In this document: piece by piece, positions 1 through 9,206 of the stretch
Position numbering within the stretch: the stretch's first letter is position 1
Layout: each line of letters opens with the position of its first letter
Source of the DNA: Vibrio penaeicida
Lineage (GTDB): Bacteria; Pseudomonadota; Gammaproteobacteria; Enterobacterales; Vibrionaceae
Direction: 5' to 3'
Assembly (NCBI RefSeq): GCF_002933855.1
Contig: NZ_BFAQ01000011.1
Span: 393,778 to 457,777 of the forward strand
DNA length: 64,000 nucleotides
Translations under genes and position numbers: made by a program
The notes under the pieces: model-generated
What the model saw: the letters and a program-made list of their open reading frames with translations, nothing else
Database searches by the model: none
Told to the model about the DNA's origin: nothing

Positions 1-117
1 AAGGCGGAGTTAGTCTGTGAGTCTGCGGATCTGATATACCACCTGTTGGTGCTATTGCAAGACCAAGGTCTATCGATGAACGACGTTATCAACAAACTGA
101 AAGAGCGTCATAAATAG
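1..117 (+). CDS. hisI: HisIE C-terminal fragment (phosphoribosyl-ATP pyrophosphatase)
   Basis: The frame is open from base 1 to a TAG at 115-117 and encodes the last 38 residues of a protein truncated by the window edge. The residues [13 protein letters not shown] followed by a short helical end match the C-terminal MazG-like helices of the phosphoribosyl-ATP pyrophosphatase half of HisIE, which acts in steps 2 and 3 of histidine synthesis. It is directly followed by a strong hairpin, as expected for the last gene of a his operon. Only the tail is visible, so whether the full gene is the bifunctional hisIE fusion usual in enterics and vibrios is inferred. Confidence 0.8.
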   Translation, partial: KAELVCESADLIYHLLVLLQDQGLSMNDVINKLKERHK

Positions 118-137
118 CATTCTAATCTGTCGTTTTT

Positions 138-166
138 AGAAGCCTCTAGGTCAGAGGCTTCTTTCT
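138..166 (+). terminator. Rho-independent terminator after hisIE
   Basis: A perfect 10-bp stem (AGAAGCCTCT pairing with AGAGGCTTCT) encloses a 5-base loop and is followed by a T-rich run. It lies 20 bases after the hisIE stop and faces the convergent ychJ gene. Confidence 0.8.
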
Positions 167-197
167 CTTCTTATTTTCACCTTTTGCGTAGCATCAG

Positions 198-704
198 TTA
201 GCCACAGCATTTCTTAAATTTCTTGCCACTACCACAAACACATGGGTCGTTTCGTCCAACTTTAAGGTTTTTAATGGGCTGAGTCAGTCTAGGATCTTCA
301 GATTGCTGAGTTTCCTCTTCTGGAAAAGTCCCGTCGACGTAATACCACATGCCATTTTCACGCAGGAATCGAGAGCGTTCACCTAAACAGTATTGTTGGT
401 TATCTTCATTGAAGTAAGCTTTAAATTCGACGTAACCCTCATCAGTATGGCTTCCGCTTTCGGTGTTAATCACTTCCAGCTTGCACCAGTCACTTTCTAC
501 TGAATTAGCAATCCCTTCTCTTTGTTCATCGGCATTTTGTGATGGATGATAAGTATCAACAACGAAATCCACTAACCCTTTAACGTGTGCAGTGTAGCGA
601 GCACGCATTAACATTTCGGGCTGAGTTGCAGCGGCATGATTTAAGTGCACGATTTCACAGCAATCTTGATAAGATTGAGGGTTTCCACATGGGCAATTAG
701 ACAT
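198..704 (-). CDS. ychJ: YchJ family SEC-C metal-binding protein
   Basis: This 168-residue protein of unknown biochemical role has a SEC-C-like zinc motif at each end: [13 protein letters not shown] at residues 4-16, and a C-terminal [14 protein letters not shown] YchJ middle domain lies between them. SEC-C modules bind zinc and are found in SecA and many uncharacterised proteins. The frame is open for 17 more codons upstream (ATG at 755), but I start at the ATG at 704 because the first zinc motif then begins at residue 4, as in the family. It is convergent with hisIE. The family call is firm; the function is unknown. Confidence 0.88.
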   Translation of the reverse strand: MSNCPCGNPQSYQDCCEIVHLNHAAATQPEMLMRARYTAHVKGLVDFVVDTYHPSQNADEQREGIANSVESDWCKLEVINTESGSHTDEGYVEFKAYFNEDNQQYCLGERSRFLRENGMWYYVDGTFPEEETQQSEDPRLTQPIKNLKVGRNDPCVCGSGKKFKKCCG

Positions 705-835
705 AGCATTTCTACCAGATAGAGCGTAGTAAGCCAAATCGAAGTGAATCTTCAATTTAGCCTGATATTTATTTTAGCTAGGAGGCTACCACGCTTTAAA
801 AGTGAAAGGTAGAGAGTAATGAGAGGCAAAAAACC

Positions 836-2047
836 TTAATCCACATCCATTAATTCTTGCGACCAACTAATCGCCTCTCGGTAACAATCGGCAACACAGC
901 CTTCACTCAAGTTAAGGGCGGCTCGTTTGTCTATTGCCATTTCCCAATCTGCGTGTTCAAACGCCTTAATTAGTGAGTAAATATCACCCAATACACCACT
1001 TTGGTTTAATAGGGCATCTTTAACTTTTTGATCAACTGGTATAGAGCGGAGTATTTCTTCCATAGATTGATCCAATAAAGAATCAAGCAAAGACAGCATA
1101 CCGGTTAAAAATGCGAGGCTTTTATCCACGTCACCTTGATAGTGGGATGCCACCAATTCGCAGAATCTTGCTCTCGTTATCGATAAGGTATAGAGCGTGT
1201 TGGGCTTCCCTTCATTGGTATTTGAAACGGCAACCAAAGAGATGAATTTTCTCAGTTTGTCTTCACCTAAATAAACCAGTGCTTGTTTAAAAGATTTAAT
1301 CTCATTCGAGACACTAGAAGAGGAGTTTACATACCGTAAAAGCTTGTACGAGAGAGAGACATCCGTTGCGACTAAGCGTTCAATTTCGTCGTAGTTGATT
1401 TGGTCGCTAGAGATTTCTTTACACAACTGAACAACAGTTAACAGTGAAGGTTCAATAGCGCGATGTTGTATCATTTCAGGCTTTGCAAAAAAGTAACCTT
1501 GGAATAACGTAAACCCTACGTCTTTAGCATGCAGGAATTCGTCATAAGTCTCTACTTTTTCTGCTAAAAATTGAATTTTTGAGTTCTTAAGTTTTGAAAT
1601 GAAGTAGGCCGCTTTATTGATTGGAACAGTGCGAATATCAAATTTAATAATACAAATTAATGGTAGAAAGCGCTTCCATTCAGGGCTTGGAATAAAATCA
1701 TCTAAAGCTATCTTATAGCCAAGTAAGTATAAGTCTTTTAGCGCTTTATAAAGCTCGTCCGTCGGTTCACAGTCTTCCAATACTTCAATAATGATAGAGC
1801 TACGTGGAAAGAGAGCCGGAATTTGGTTGATCAAGCTTTCATAAGGGAAATTAACAAACCCTTTTTTGGAGCCTAGGTTATTTTGATTTGGGCTCAAGAA
1901 CTGATCGCTAAATAATCGCTTGGTTGCGAGTTCCGGTTCGATATCTGGAAACGTGTTTTTAGGACCATCACGAAATAATAACTCATAGCCCATAGTTTGG
2001 AGATCGAGGTCAAATATGGGTTGTCGTGCAACATAAGAGTACTTCAA
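836..2047 (-). CDS. cdgJ: EAL-HDOD domain protein, CdgJ-like
   Basis: This 403-residue cytosolic protein of the YuxH type has an N-terminal EAL-like domain (about 1-205) and a C-terminal HDOD domain (about 205-390). The EAL domain is degenerate: the signature reads YELLFRD, the DDFG loop reads ALDDFIPS, and the lysine and glutamate segments read IKFDIRT and LAEKVET. The place just upstream of lpxH-ppiB-cysS matches Vibrio cholerae cdgJ, a c-di-GMP gene affecting motility and biofilm. Whether this copy hydrolyses c-di-GMP or only binds it cannot be decided from sequence. It is transcribed in the same direction as lpxH but separated by 107 bases. Confidence 0.85.
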   Translation of the reverse strand: MKYSYVARQPIFDLDLQTMGYELLFRDGPKNTFPDIEPELATKRLFSDQFLSPNQNNLGSKKGFVNFPYESLINQIPALFPRSSIIIEVLEDCEPTDELYKALKDLYLLGYKIALDDFIPSPEWKRFLPLICIIKFDIRTVPINKAAYFISKLKNSKIQFLAEKVETYDEFLHAKDVGFTLFQGYFFAKPEMIQHRAIEPSLLTVVQLCKEISSDQINYDEIERLVATDVSLSYKLLRYVNSSSSVSNEIKSFKQALVYLGEDKLRKFISLVAVSNTNEGKPNTLYTLSITRARFCELVASHYQGDVDKSLAFLTGMLSLLDSLLDQSMEEILRSIPVDQKVKDALLNQSGVLGDIYSLIKAFEHADWEMAIDKRAALNLSEGCVADCYREAISWSQELMDVD

Positions 2048-2154
2048 TGGTATTACTCACGTCTAATTATTGGAATGGCGCTGTATAATAATCAGACGGA
2101 AAAAATTATCTATATTTAGCTCAATAGCCTGTTACACAGTGTTACGTTAGACGG

Positions 2155-2889
2155 CTATTTTATCGGGTTAAGTGGGAAGGTAATTCGTTTCACTCCAGAT
2201 TCATCGTAGGCTAACGCGTAGCCTTCCTTGTACCAGTCTCCTAATACAACCCTTTTCCCATGGGAACTTGTGAGCTTAACATTGTGCTCATTTGGTCTAT
2301 GAGTGTGGCCATGAATCATCAACAGAACGTTATGCGAATTCATGACACGTTCTACTTCAGATTTAGTGACATCCATGATATCCAGAGCTTTTTCTTTCTT
2401 GTCGGTTCGGGTTTTATTTTGAACATTTTTGACAATTTTTTTTCGCAGAAAAAGGGGAACACACAAAAACAATTTTTGTAGCCATTGTTGGTGTACTTTT
2501 TTCCTAAATTCCTGATATTTAATATCATCAAGGCACAATGTATCACCATGAAGAAGGAGGGTGGGAGTGCCGTAAAGGTCTATTTTTGTTTCTTCCGGCA
2601 AAAGCTCAACACCGCTCTCTTTACTGAAACGGTCGCTGATCAGAAAGTCGCGATTTCCATGAATGAAATAACAGCGCACGCCAGAATCAGTGAGTGACTT
2701 GAAAGCATTTATAATTGAGCGACTAAACGGAGAATTATCATCATCACCTATCCAAAAATCGAACAGGTCACCTAATACATAAAGCTTTTCAGCTTTTGTT
2801 GCGTGATGTTCAAGGAAGTGAAAGAAACCTTCTGTGATTTCAGGATGGGCAGGAGATAAATGTAGATCAGAAATAAAAAGAGTGGTCAT
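2155..2889 (-). CDS. lpxH: UDP-2,3-diacylglucosamine diphosphatase
   Basis: LpxH cleaves UDP-2,3-diacylglucosamine to lipid X and UMP, the fourth step of lipid A synthesis, at the inner face of the inner membrane. The 244-residue protein has the calcineurin-like phosphoesterase metal ligands in order: FISDLHLS at residues 5-12, [14 protein letters not shown] near 38, HGNRDFL near 77, LLHGDTLC near 113 and MIHGHTHRP near 190. Length matches the family (about 240). It lies downstream of ppiB on the same strand, with a 38-base gap that contains a hairpin, so partial co-transcription is likely. Confidence 0.95.
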   Translation of the reverse strand: MTTLFISDLHLSPAHPEITEGFFHFLEHHATKAEKLYVLGDLFDFWIGDDDNSPFSRSIINAFKSLTDSGVRCYFIHGNRDFLISDRFSKESGVELLPEETKIDLYGTPTLLLHGDTLCLDDIKYQEFRKKVHQQWLQKLFLCVPLFLRKKIVKNVQNKTRTDKKEKALDIMDVTKSEVERVMNSHNVLLMIHGHTHRPNEHNVKLTSSHGKRVVLGDWYKEGYALAYDESGVKRITFPLNPIK

Positions 2890-2898
2890 AAGCCTTAG

Positions 2899-2921
2899 AA
2901 AAGGGAGCGAAAAGCTCCCTT
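2899..2921 (-). terminator. Hairpin terminator between ppiB and lpxH
   Basis: Read on the minus strand, AAGGGAGC and GCTCCCTT form an 8-bp stem with a 5-base loop followed by TTTTC. It sits between the ppiB stop and the lpxH start and probably limits read-through from ppiB into lpxH. Confidence 0.6.
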
Positions 2922-2927
2922 GATTGA

Positions 2928-3422
2928 TTATTCTTCGATAGTTGTGCCAGTGATAAGCACTTCTTCAAGAGGAACATCTTGATGCATTCCCATTGAACCT
3001 GTAGCAACATCTTTAATTTTGTTTACTACGTCCATACCTTCGACAACTTCAGCAAATACACAGTAACCCCAACCATCTAGGCTTTCAGATTTAAAATCAA
3101 GGAATGTATTGTCGTTCACGTTGATGAAGAACTGAGAGCTTGCCGAATGCGGTTCCATAGTACGAGCCATAGCAAGTGTACCCACTTTGTTGCTCAAACC
3201 ATTGTTCGCTTCGTTTTTGATTGGAGCACGAGAATCTTTCTCACGCAGACCAGAAGTCATGCCACCGCCTTGGACCATGAATCCATCAATTACACGGTGG
3301 AAAAGAGTGTTGTCATAAAAACCATCACGGCAGTACTGTAAAAAGTTAGCACTTGTTTCTGGTGCTTTTTCATCATTTAGTTGGATCTTGATGTCACCAA
3401 AGTTTGTGTGAAGGGTGATCAT
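2928..3422 (-). CDS. ppiB: Peptidyl-prolyl cis-trans isomerase B (cyclophilin)
   Basis: This is a cytoplasmic cyclophilin of 164 residues that catalyses cis-trans isomerisation at proline bonds. Typical segments are [13 protein letters not shown] (catalytic Arg and Phe), [13 protein letters not shown] and [14 protein letters not shown]. There is no signal peptide, which separates it from periplasmic PpiA. Its length equals that of E. coli PpiB. It is divergent from cysS across a 220-base intergenic region, the same pairing as in other vibrios and enterics. Confidence 0.95.
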   Translation of the reverse strand: MITLHTNFGDIKIQLNDEKAPETSANFLQYCRDGFYDNTLFHRVIDGFMVQGGGMTSGLREKDSRAPIKNEANNGLSNKVGTLAMARTMEPHSASSQFFINVNDNTFLDFKSESLDGWGYCVFAEVVEGMDVVNKIKDVATGSMGMHQDVPLEEVLITGTTIEE

Positions 3423-3642
3423 GATTACTTCCTTTAAAAATTAATGGGAATGGATACAGAATTCTAGCGTAACTTCAAATTTACACAAGCGATACCCTCA
3501 GGAGTGCACCATGAGTAAAAGTTGTTCGATTGGAACGAAATAACATTTTCAGAGACGATTTCTGAAACTGAGCTATTACTTAACTTCAGCTGTCTTGTTA
3601 TACTCATGCGTCCTAAAACCCACCAATTGATAAATAGAGATC

Positions 3643-5031
3643 ATGTTAAAGATATTCAACTCACTCACACGACAAAAAGAGGAATTCAAACCCATTCATG
3701 CTGGCAAAGTTGGCATGTACGTTTGTGGAGTAACTATCTATGATCTTTGTCATATCGGGCATGGTCGTACGTTCGTTTCTTTTGATGTTGTTTCACGTTA
3801 CCTTCGCTATCTTGGCTATGATTTGACGTTTGTTCGAAACATCACCGACATTGATGACAAAATCATCAAGCGAGCAGCAGAGAATGGCGAGACATGTGAT
3901 GCGTTAACTGAGCGCTTAATCGGTGATATGCACGCCGATTTCGATGCATTGAATATGAAACGCCCAGATGTAGAGCCAAGGGCGACACAGTTTATTCAAG
4001 AAATCATTGCTTTAGTTGAAACCTTAATTGAACGTGGTTTCGCTTACGTTGCCGACAACGGTGATGTGATGTTTGAAGTGAAGAAATACGATGAATACGG
4101 GAAGCTTTCTCGTCAGGATTTGGACCAACTTCAAGCAGGTGCTCGAGTTGACGTTGAGTTAGCAAAACGCAGCCCACTCGATTTCGTACTGTGGAAAATG
4201 TCCAAGCCGGGTGAACCAACTTGGGAATCACCTTGGGGGCCGGGTCGTCCGGGCTGGCACATCGAATGTTCTGCGATGAACTCTTCTATTCTAGGCGACC
4301 ATTTTGATATTCATGGTGGTGGCTCAGATTTGCAATTCCCACACCATGAAAATGAAATTGCGCAGTCATGCTGTGCTCACGATACTCAGTACGTCAATAC
4401 TTGGATGCACAGTGGTATGGTGATGGTAGACCGCGAGAAAATGTCTAAGTCACTAGGCAACTTCTTCACGATTCGCGATGTTTTGACGCATTACGATGCG
4501 GAAACGGTTCGCTACTTCTTGATGTCTGGTCATTATCGCAGCCAACTCAACTACAGCGAAGAAAACCTAAATCAAGCTCGTGCTTCGCTAGAGCGTTTAT
4601 ACACTTCTCTTCGTGGCTTGGATTTAACCGCGTCTCCAGCAGGTGGTGAAGAGTATGTGACTCGCTTTACAGAGTCTATGAACGACGATTTCAATACACC
4701 TGAAGCCTATTCAGTGCTGTTTGATATGGCACGTGAAGTCAACCGCCTTAAAGGTGAAGATCTAGAAAAAGCTTCAGCGCTAGGTGCATTGCTGCGCGAA
4801 TTGGCAGATGTGATTGGTATTCTTCACCAAGAACCTGAAGCGTTCCTACAAGGTGGTGCAGCGGCGGGTAATGATGATGAAGTTGCTGAAATTGAAGCAC
4901 TGATCAAATTGCGTAACGACTCTCGTGCTGCGAAAGATTGGGCGAACGCGGATATGGCGCGTGACAAGCTGACTGAAATGGGCATCGTACTTGAAGATGG
5001 CCCTGAAGGGACAATCTGGCGTCGTAAGTAA
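3643..5031 (+). CDS. cysS: Cysteinyl-tRNA synthetase
   Basis: CysS charges tRNA-Cys with cysteine. The 462-residue class I synthetase has the HIGH motif as HIGH in CHIGHGRT at about residues 36-43 and the KMSKS loop as [10 protein letters not shown] near residue 266. The zinc-binding residues include the Cys in VCGVTIYD and the GWHIECS and HHENEIAQS segments. Length matches E. coli CysS (461). The ATG at 3643 gives the standard N-terminus [15 protein letters not shown]. It ends 65 bases before tdk, with a hairpin terminator between. Confidence 0.97.
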   Translation: MLKIFNSLTRQKEEFKPIHAGKVGMYVCGVTIYDLCHIGHGRTFVSFDVVSRYLRYLGYDLTFVRNITDIDDKIIKRAAENGETCDALTERLIGDMHADFDALNMKRPDVEPRATQFIQEIIALVETLIERGFAYVADNGDVMFEVKKYDEYGKLSRQDLDQLQAGARVDVELAKRSPLDFVLWKMSKPGEPTWESPWGPGRPGWHIECSAMNSSILGDHFDIHGGGSDLQFPHHENEIAQSCCAHDTQYVNTWMHSGMVMVDREKMSKSLGNFFTIRDVLTHYDAETVRYFLMSGHYRSQLNYSEENLNQARASLERLYTSLRGLDLTASPAGGEEYVTRFTESMNDDFNTPEAYSVLFDMAREVNRLKGEDLEKASALGALLRELADVIGILHQEPEAFLQGGAAAGNDDEVAEIEALIKLRNDSRAAKDWANADMARDKLTEMGIVLEDGPEGTIWRRK

Positions 5032-5043
5032 TAACGATTTTAT

Positions 5044-5069
5044 AAAGGGCTGAGATTTCAGCCCTTTTT
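5044..5069 (+). terminator. Rho-independent terminator after cysS
   Basis: AAAGGGCTGA pairs with TCAGCCCTTT around a 4-base loop, followed by a T-run. It lies 13 bases beyond the cysS stop. Confidence 0.85.
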
Positions 5070-5095
5070 CTGATTTAGATTCTTGGAAACATTCT

Positions 5096-5674
5096 GTGGC
5101 TCAAATGTATTTCTATTACTCGGCGATGAACGCGGGTAAATCGACAACTCTTCTTCAATCTTCATTTAACTATCAAGAGCGTGGTATGAATCCTTTGATT
5201 TACACTGCGGCACTCGATGATCGTTACGGTATGGGTAAGGTCAGTTCCAGAATTGGTCTGCAGTCGGAAGCTCAGTTGTTTAATGAGAAAACCGATCTCT
5301 ACGCAGAAATCTCAAAACGCAATACAGAAGAAAAACGCCACTGTATTTTGATTGATGAGTGTCAGTTTCTTTCACGTGATCAGGTGTATCAGCTGACAGA
5401 AGTTGTCGATAAGTTAGGTATACCCGTTTTATGTTACGGTTTGCGAACAGACTTTCTTGGTGAGCTTTTCGAAGGAAGCCGCTATTTACTTTCATGGGCA
5501 GATAAACTGGTAGAGCTAAAAACTATTTGTCATTGTGGAAGAAAAGCCAACATGGTTATTCGAACGGACGAGCAAGGCAACGCCATCGCCGAAGGCGATC
5601 AAGTGGCTATTGGTGGAAACGATCGATATGTCTCGGTTTGCAGAAAGCACTATAAAGAAGCGTTAGGCAAATAA
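5096..5674 (+). CDS. tdk: Thymidine kinase
   Basis: Thymidine kinase phosphorylates thymidine to dTMP in the salvage pathway. The 192-residue type II enzyme shows the P-loop [10 protein letters not shown] near residue 15, the Walker B-like LIDECQFL near residue 86, the lasso-loop tyrosine region, and C-terminal zinc cysteines in CHCGRKA and CRKHY. The start is a GTG at 5096, preceded by a GGAAAC ribosome site; the next ATG (residue 4) would remove conserved residues. A hairpin terminator follows. It is flanked by terminators on both sides, so it appears monocistronic. Confidence 0.95.
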   Translation: MAQMYFYYSAMNAGKSTTLLQSSFNYQERGMNPLIYTAALDDRYGMGKVSSRIGLQSEAQLFNEKTDLYAEISKRNTEEKRHCILIDECQFLSRDQVYQLTEVVDKLGIPVLCYGLRTDFLGELFEGSRYLLSWADKLVELKTICHCGRKANMVIRTDEQGNAIAEGDQVAIGGNDRYVSVCRKHYKEALGK

Positions 5675-5694
5675 GAGCACAACAAACACAGACA

Positions 5695-5721
5695 AAAAGA
5701 GCACCAGGAAGGTGCTCTTTT
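5695..5721 (+). terminator. Rho-independent terminator after tdk
   Basis: AAAAGAGCACC pairs with GGTGCTCTTTT around a 5-base loop, 20 bases after the tdk stop. The symmetric A/T ends mean it could also work on the minus strand, but the next minus-strand gene ends 94 bases further on. Confidence 0.85.
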
Positions 5722-5815
5722 ACATTATGGGATAGCGCCAGTTAGTTGTTCCAATGCAGGTTAACCATTTACCAGGTTAACTATCTACAATGTTTACTAT
5801 GTAAAAGGCTAACTT

Positions 5816-6778
5816 TTAGCTCTGCGAACCAAATGTCTTAGCGGCATAAGCGACCCTTTCAGCTGGCTTAGGGTATTCCGCTGGTTCACCAAGGCTTTCT
5901 ATATGCCTAAGCCTTGGTAGCAAGCCACAGCCATTGGCAATCTGTATTGCCAAGCCCGGTCTTGCGTTCAGCTCTAAAACCATAGGGCCTTCTTCTCTGT
6001 CCAGCACCATATCGGTGCCCATGTAACCCAGCCCTGTCATTTCCCAAGCACTGGATGCCAACACCAGCAAGCGTTCCCAATGAGGGACTTGCAGCGTAGA
6101 GAGATCTTTTCCTGTATCTGGGTGAGCTTTAATAGGCTGATCAAACTGCACCGCTCGAATTGCTTTGCCTGTGGCAATATCGATGCCTACACCTACTGCA
6201 CCTTGGTGCAAGTTGGCTTTTCCGTCTGAATCGGATGTCGATAATCGCATCATTGCCATCACAGGGTAGCCTTTGAACACAATAATACGAACATCGGGCA
6301 CTCCTTCGTAACTGAAACCTTCAAAGCAATCGTCAAATTTAATTAGGTTTTCCACGACCGCGACATCATTCTTGCCGCCAAGAGAAAACAAACCCGCGAG
6401 TGCGTTACTTACGTGGCGTTCTACGTCTTCTTTATTGATGGTTGAACCCGATGGCTTAATGTACTCCCCATCTTTGTGGGAAGTGACAACCAATATGCCT
6501 TTGCCACCACTGCCTTGGGCTGGCTTAATCACAAACCCTGGCCAGTCTTTCACCATATTGTGAATCGTCTTTACTTCTGCTTGGTGGCTAATAACACCAA
6601 TCAACTTGGGTACCGTTGCTCCAGCACGTTCAGCGATGATTTTCGTTTTCAGTTTATCATCAACTAATGGGTACTTTGAGCGATCGTTATATCGCCCAAT
6701 GTAGCTATGATTTCGTTGATTCATGCCCATAATCCCTTTGCTTTTCAGCTTGAAGGGGGAGGTGAACTTACTCCACAT
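5816..6778 (-). CDS. Alpha-L-glutamate ligase-like ATP-grasp protein
   Basis: This 320-residue ATP-grasp protein is related to RimK. It has the nucleotide-binding segment GFVIKPAQGSGGKGILV near residue 80-95 and the metal-binding end MVLELNARPGLAIQIAN near residue 270-290. The family joins amino acids, often glutamate, to peptide or protein carboxylates, but the substrate here is not known. It is the last gene of a minus-strand trio, starting only four bases after the stop of the transglutaminase-like membrane protein. The neighbouring retropepsin-like lipoprotein suggests ligation and proteolysis of one envelope or peptide target. The family call is sound; the role is inferred. Confidence 0.8.
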   Translation of the reverse strand: MWSKFTSPFKLKSKGIMGMNQRNHSYIGRYNDRSKYPLVDDKLKTKIIAERAGATVPKLIGVISHQAEVKTIHNMVKDWPGFVIKPAQGSGGKGILVVTSHKDGEYIKPSGSTINKEDVERHVSNALAGLFSLGGKNDVAVVENLIKFDDCFEGFSYEGVPDVRIIVFKGYPVMAMMRLSTSDSDGKANLHQGAVGVGIDIATGKAIRAVQFDQPIKAHPDTGKDLSTLQVPHWERLLVLASSAWEMTGLGYMGTDMVLDREEGPMVLELNARPGLAIQIANGCGLLPRLRHIESLGEPAEYPKPAERVAYAAKTFGSQS

Positions 6779-6782
6779 GGCT

Positions 6783-8291
6783 TTAGTCCTCTGCTAGTGG
6801 CTTAAAGCGTCTAAGTTCGGTTAAGCGGTAACCTGTGTAGGTACCGAGTAACAAAATCAGAGCAAGAACAATGAGCTGAAGCCCAATAAAGTTGAACGTC
6901 AGGTGCTGAACAAATGGGTTGGTCATCGCTAGGTAAACCAATACTGCAGTGAGGAGAGAACCTCCACCTTGGATAAATACCTCTTTACCACCTTCTTCTT
7001 CCCAAAGAATCGACATTCTTTCGATCGTCCAAGAAAGAATAATCATCGGGAAGAAGGTAATGGTCAGCCCTTCATTCAAACCGATATTGAAAGAGACAAT
7101 GGTAAAGATAGAAATGATTAAAATAACCGTGATAATGACAGCGGAGATTCGTGCGACCAACAGAAGGTTTAGTTTCGATAGATACCCACGTATTACCAAA
7201 CCTGTACCAACAATCAACAAGAAACCGACGATACCCGTTAGGAGTTGAGTCTGTACAAATGCGACTGCGATGAGTACAGGCATAAATGTTCCAGACGTTT
7301 TCAAACCCACAATGACCCGCAGGAACACAACAATCAACGCCCCAATAGGAATGAGCATGATGGTTTTAAACATCGATTGCTCGGCAATAGGTAAACTGTG
7401 AATAGAGAAATTCAGCAAGCTGTCAGCTTCTACTTTTTTACTTGTTGCTTGCTGCGGTGTGACCTCTTGAGCAATCATCGAGAACAGTACTTGGCTGTTC
7501 TTACCGCCAATCAGGTCAAGGAGCGAGATATTGGAATCGTCCCACACAAGCCAGTGGCTTTGCTTTCCTTGAACACCGGTATTGATATCGAAAAGCTCCC
7601 AGCTTTCGCCATCCCAAACCTCAATCATCGGAATGATGTTTTGGCGGCGGCGTCCATCTTCAAGTTGGATGACACCGACAACTTTATTGGGAATATCAGC
7701 GTAGCTAAGTAATTTTGAAGTAGTGCTTACTGCGTCTTTTGCATTTAGCAACAAAGCTGCGTTTTGGTTATCACTGTCATTAAGCTGTTTGATCAACTCA
7801 CGAGTTAATGTTGCGTTATCGGCGCTGCGATTTGTTGCTTGCTGAAGTAGAGACTGGGCGGCTGCATCTTGTGGACCATCAAAAATGGGTTTTTCAATGG
7901 CTTTATCTGCTGGAGGAACCACCGCTACTTTTGCTTGTTCATCAACCAGAAATTGCGCTTTGTAGTATATAACTTGCGGTCCTGTTGCGTTTCGAATGCT
8001 CCATTCCGCTCTACGACCCGTGTCAGTATTCACATAAGCAACACCATAGCCTGGAGACGACGTGCTTTCGTTGATCAAGGTAAAACCGCTTTGCGTTCCT
8101 GGTGCGGCAAGAGATGCTTTTACAGATTCACCGTTTGCAGTGAATTCGACACGGGCTTCTACATCCCATACTTGCCTTGTTTCGCCTGGCGTCCAAGGTA
8201 CGCCATAATCAGTATGACGAAGAATACTGAGTGCAATCCCTGCAACTATAAGAAAGGCGACCGCAAGGTAAAAGGGCACTTTAGACGTCAT
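6783..8291 (-). CDS. Inactive transglutaminase/7TM membrane protein
   Basis: This is an inner-membrane protein of 502 residues. An N-terminal membrane anchor (about 6-24) is followed by a periplasmic part of about 290 residues that resembles the inactive transglutaminase fold (UUP1 type), then about seven membrane helices from residue 310 to the end. The periplasmic part contains YADIPNKVVGVIQ and WLVWDDSN; I see no clear catalytic Cys-His-Asp set. It sits 19 bases after the retropepsin-like gene and 4 bases before the ATP-grasp gene, so the three are one operon. Its likely role is as membrane scaffold or sensor for that pair; this is inference from context. Confidence 0.75.
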   Translation of the reverse strand: MTSKVPFYLAVAFLIVAGIALSILRHTDYGVPWTPGETRQVWDVEARVEFTANGESVKASLAAPGTQSGFTLINESTSSPGYGVAYVNTDTGRRAEWSIRNATGPQVIYYKAQFLVDEQAKVAVVPPADKAIEKPIFDGPQDAAAQSLLQQATNRSADNATLTRELIKQLNDSDNQNAALLLNAKDAVSTTSKLLSYADIPNKVVGVIQLEDGRRRQNIIPMIEVWDGESWELFDINTGVQGKQSHWLVWDDSNISLLDLIGGKNSQVLFSMIAQEVTPQQATSKKVEADSLLNFSIHSLPIAEQSMFKTIMLIPIGALIVVFLRVIVGLKTSGTFMPVLIAVAFVQTQLLTGIVGFLLIVGTGLVIRGYLSKLNLLLVARISAVIITVILIISIFTIVSFNIGLNEGLTITFFPMIILSWTIERMSILWEEEGGKEVFIQGGGSLLTAVLVYLAMTNPFVQHLTFNFIGLQLIVLALILLLGTYTGYRLTELRRFKPLAED

Positions 8292-8310
8292 GGTACTCGT
8301 TCCTTAACGA

Positions 8311-9057
8311 TTATTTGGTTTCAGATTGCAGATAAGATTTGCTGACATCAACCAGCGCGATGTCTTGAATAAATTCACGACCTAACAGTATTGGATGGCT
8401 CATTTGAGAACGGTCAGCCAATGTGAATTGTGCTTTTTCATGTATTTTCCCAACTTGCACCCAAAGTTCTACCACGGGTCTACGTTCTGTTTCTTCGCTG
8501 GTGGATTGTCGAATTTTGGCATAGCGGATGACAGGGGATTCAATCCAAAGCTGATCTTCTTTTGCCGTTTTATCATCGCTGATATGGAACTTAATCCATG
8601 TTTTACCATTACGTTCGAACTCTTGAATGTCGACGGCATTGATGGAAGATGTAGCAGCTCCAGTATCAACACGCGCATCAAACTGCTGTTTAATCGTGTC
8701 GACTTTAACTTTCTCAATGCCACCGAGAACAATGGTTTGAGAAGGTTCGATAACAGGTTTCGCCTGCTTTGGCGGTTCGCTAGTCGTTTTTTTAGCTTTG
8801 AGCTTTTTGAACTGAGCAGCTTGATCTTGTCTTAGTTTAGCCACTTCGTTGTTTAAATTGGACAGCTCTATACTCAAGTAATTAATTTGATCATTTTGTT
8901 TGTCAATTTGAGCAGAATAAGAGTGAAGCTGATTGGTCAGGTTTGTTTCAGATTGTTGGATGGCAGCTTGTGTAGACTGACTGTATTTATCGCCATCGAT
9001 CAGCGAACATCCGGAAAGCGCTGTAATAACAGCTAAGGCGGCAACCTTCTTAAGCAT
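8311..9057 (-). CDS. Retropepsin-like lipoprotein (ATP-dependent zinc protease family)
   Basis: This 248-residue predicted lipoprotein has a signal peptide ending in the lipobox LSGC near residue 16, a coiled-coil stretch (about 25-75), a basic/proline linker, and a C-terminal domain (about 105-245) of the family named zinc protease (PF05618). That domain has the aspartic-protease-like signature ARVDTGAATSS and the terminal LLGREFIQD, so it is better seen as a single-domain retropepsin. The frame is open 25 codons further upstream, but the ATG at 9057 places the signal peptide correctly. It is first in a three-gene operon with the 7TM protein and the ATP-grasp ligase. Confidence 0.8.
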   Translation of the reverse strand: MLKKVAALAVITALSGCSLIDGDKYSQSTQAAIQQSETNLTNQLHSYSAQIDKQNDQINYLSIELSNLNNEVAKLRQDQAAQFKKLKAKKTTSEPPKQAKPVIEPSQTIVLGGIEKVKVDTIKQQFDARVDTGAATSSINAVDIQEFERNGKTWIKFHISDDKTAKEDQLWIESPVIRYAKIRQSTSEETERRPVVELWVQVGKIHEKAQFTLADRSQMSHPILLGREFIQDIALVDVSKSYLQSETK

Positions 9058-9206
9058 TATTGACCTATTTTTGCGGGTTAAAAGCGGGAAGTGAGACAAA
9101 GTGTATATTATAAAAAAGGATGCGTGAAGCATCCTAATGTTAATCTGTTGTCAGAGCTTACTGAGCTTTTTTGAGATCTTTACCCCAAACCACAAAATTT
9201 TGAAAG

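Noticed and set aside
3522..3743. Plus-strand open frame overlapping the cysS start
   Set aside because: It overlaps cysS in another frame and lies partly in the ppiB-cysS promoter region.
5758..5781. CAGGTTAAC repeated twice at 15-base spacing after tdk
   Set aside because: Short and in a non-promoter convergent region; not enough to call an operator.
7869..8345. Plus-strand open frame of 158 codons opposite the transglutaminase-like gene
   Set aside because: It is antisense to a well-supported coding sequence and rich in Cys, Arg and Trp without any family motif.
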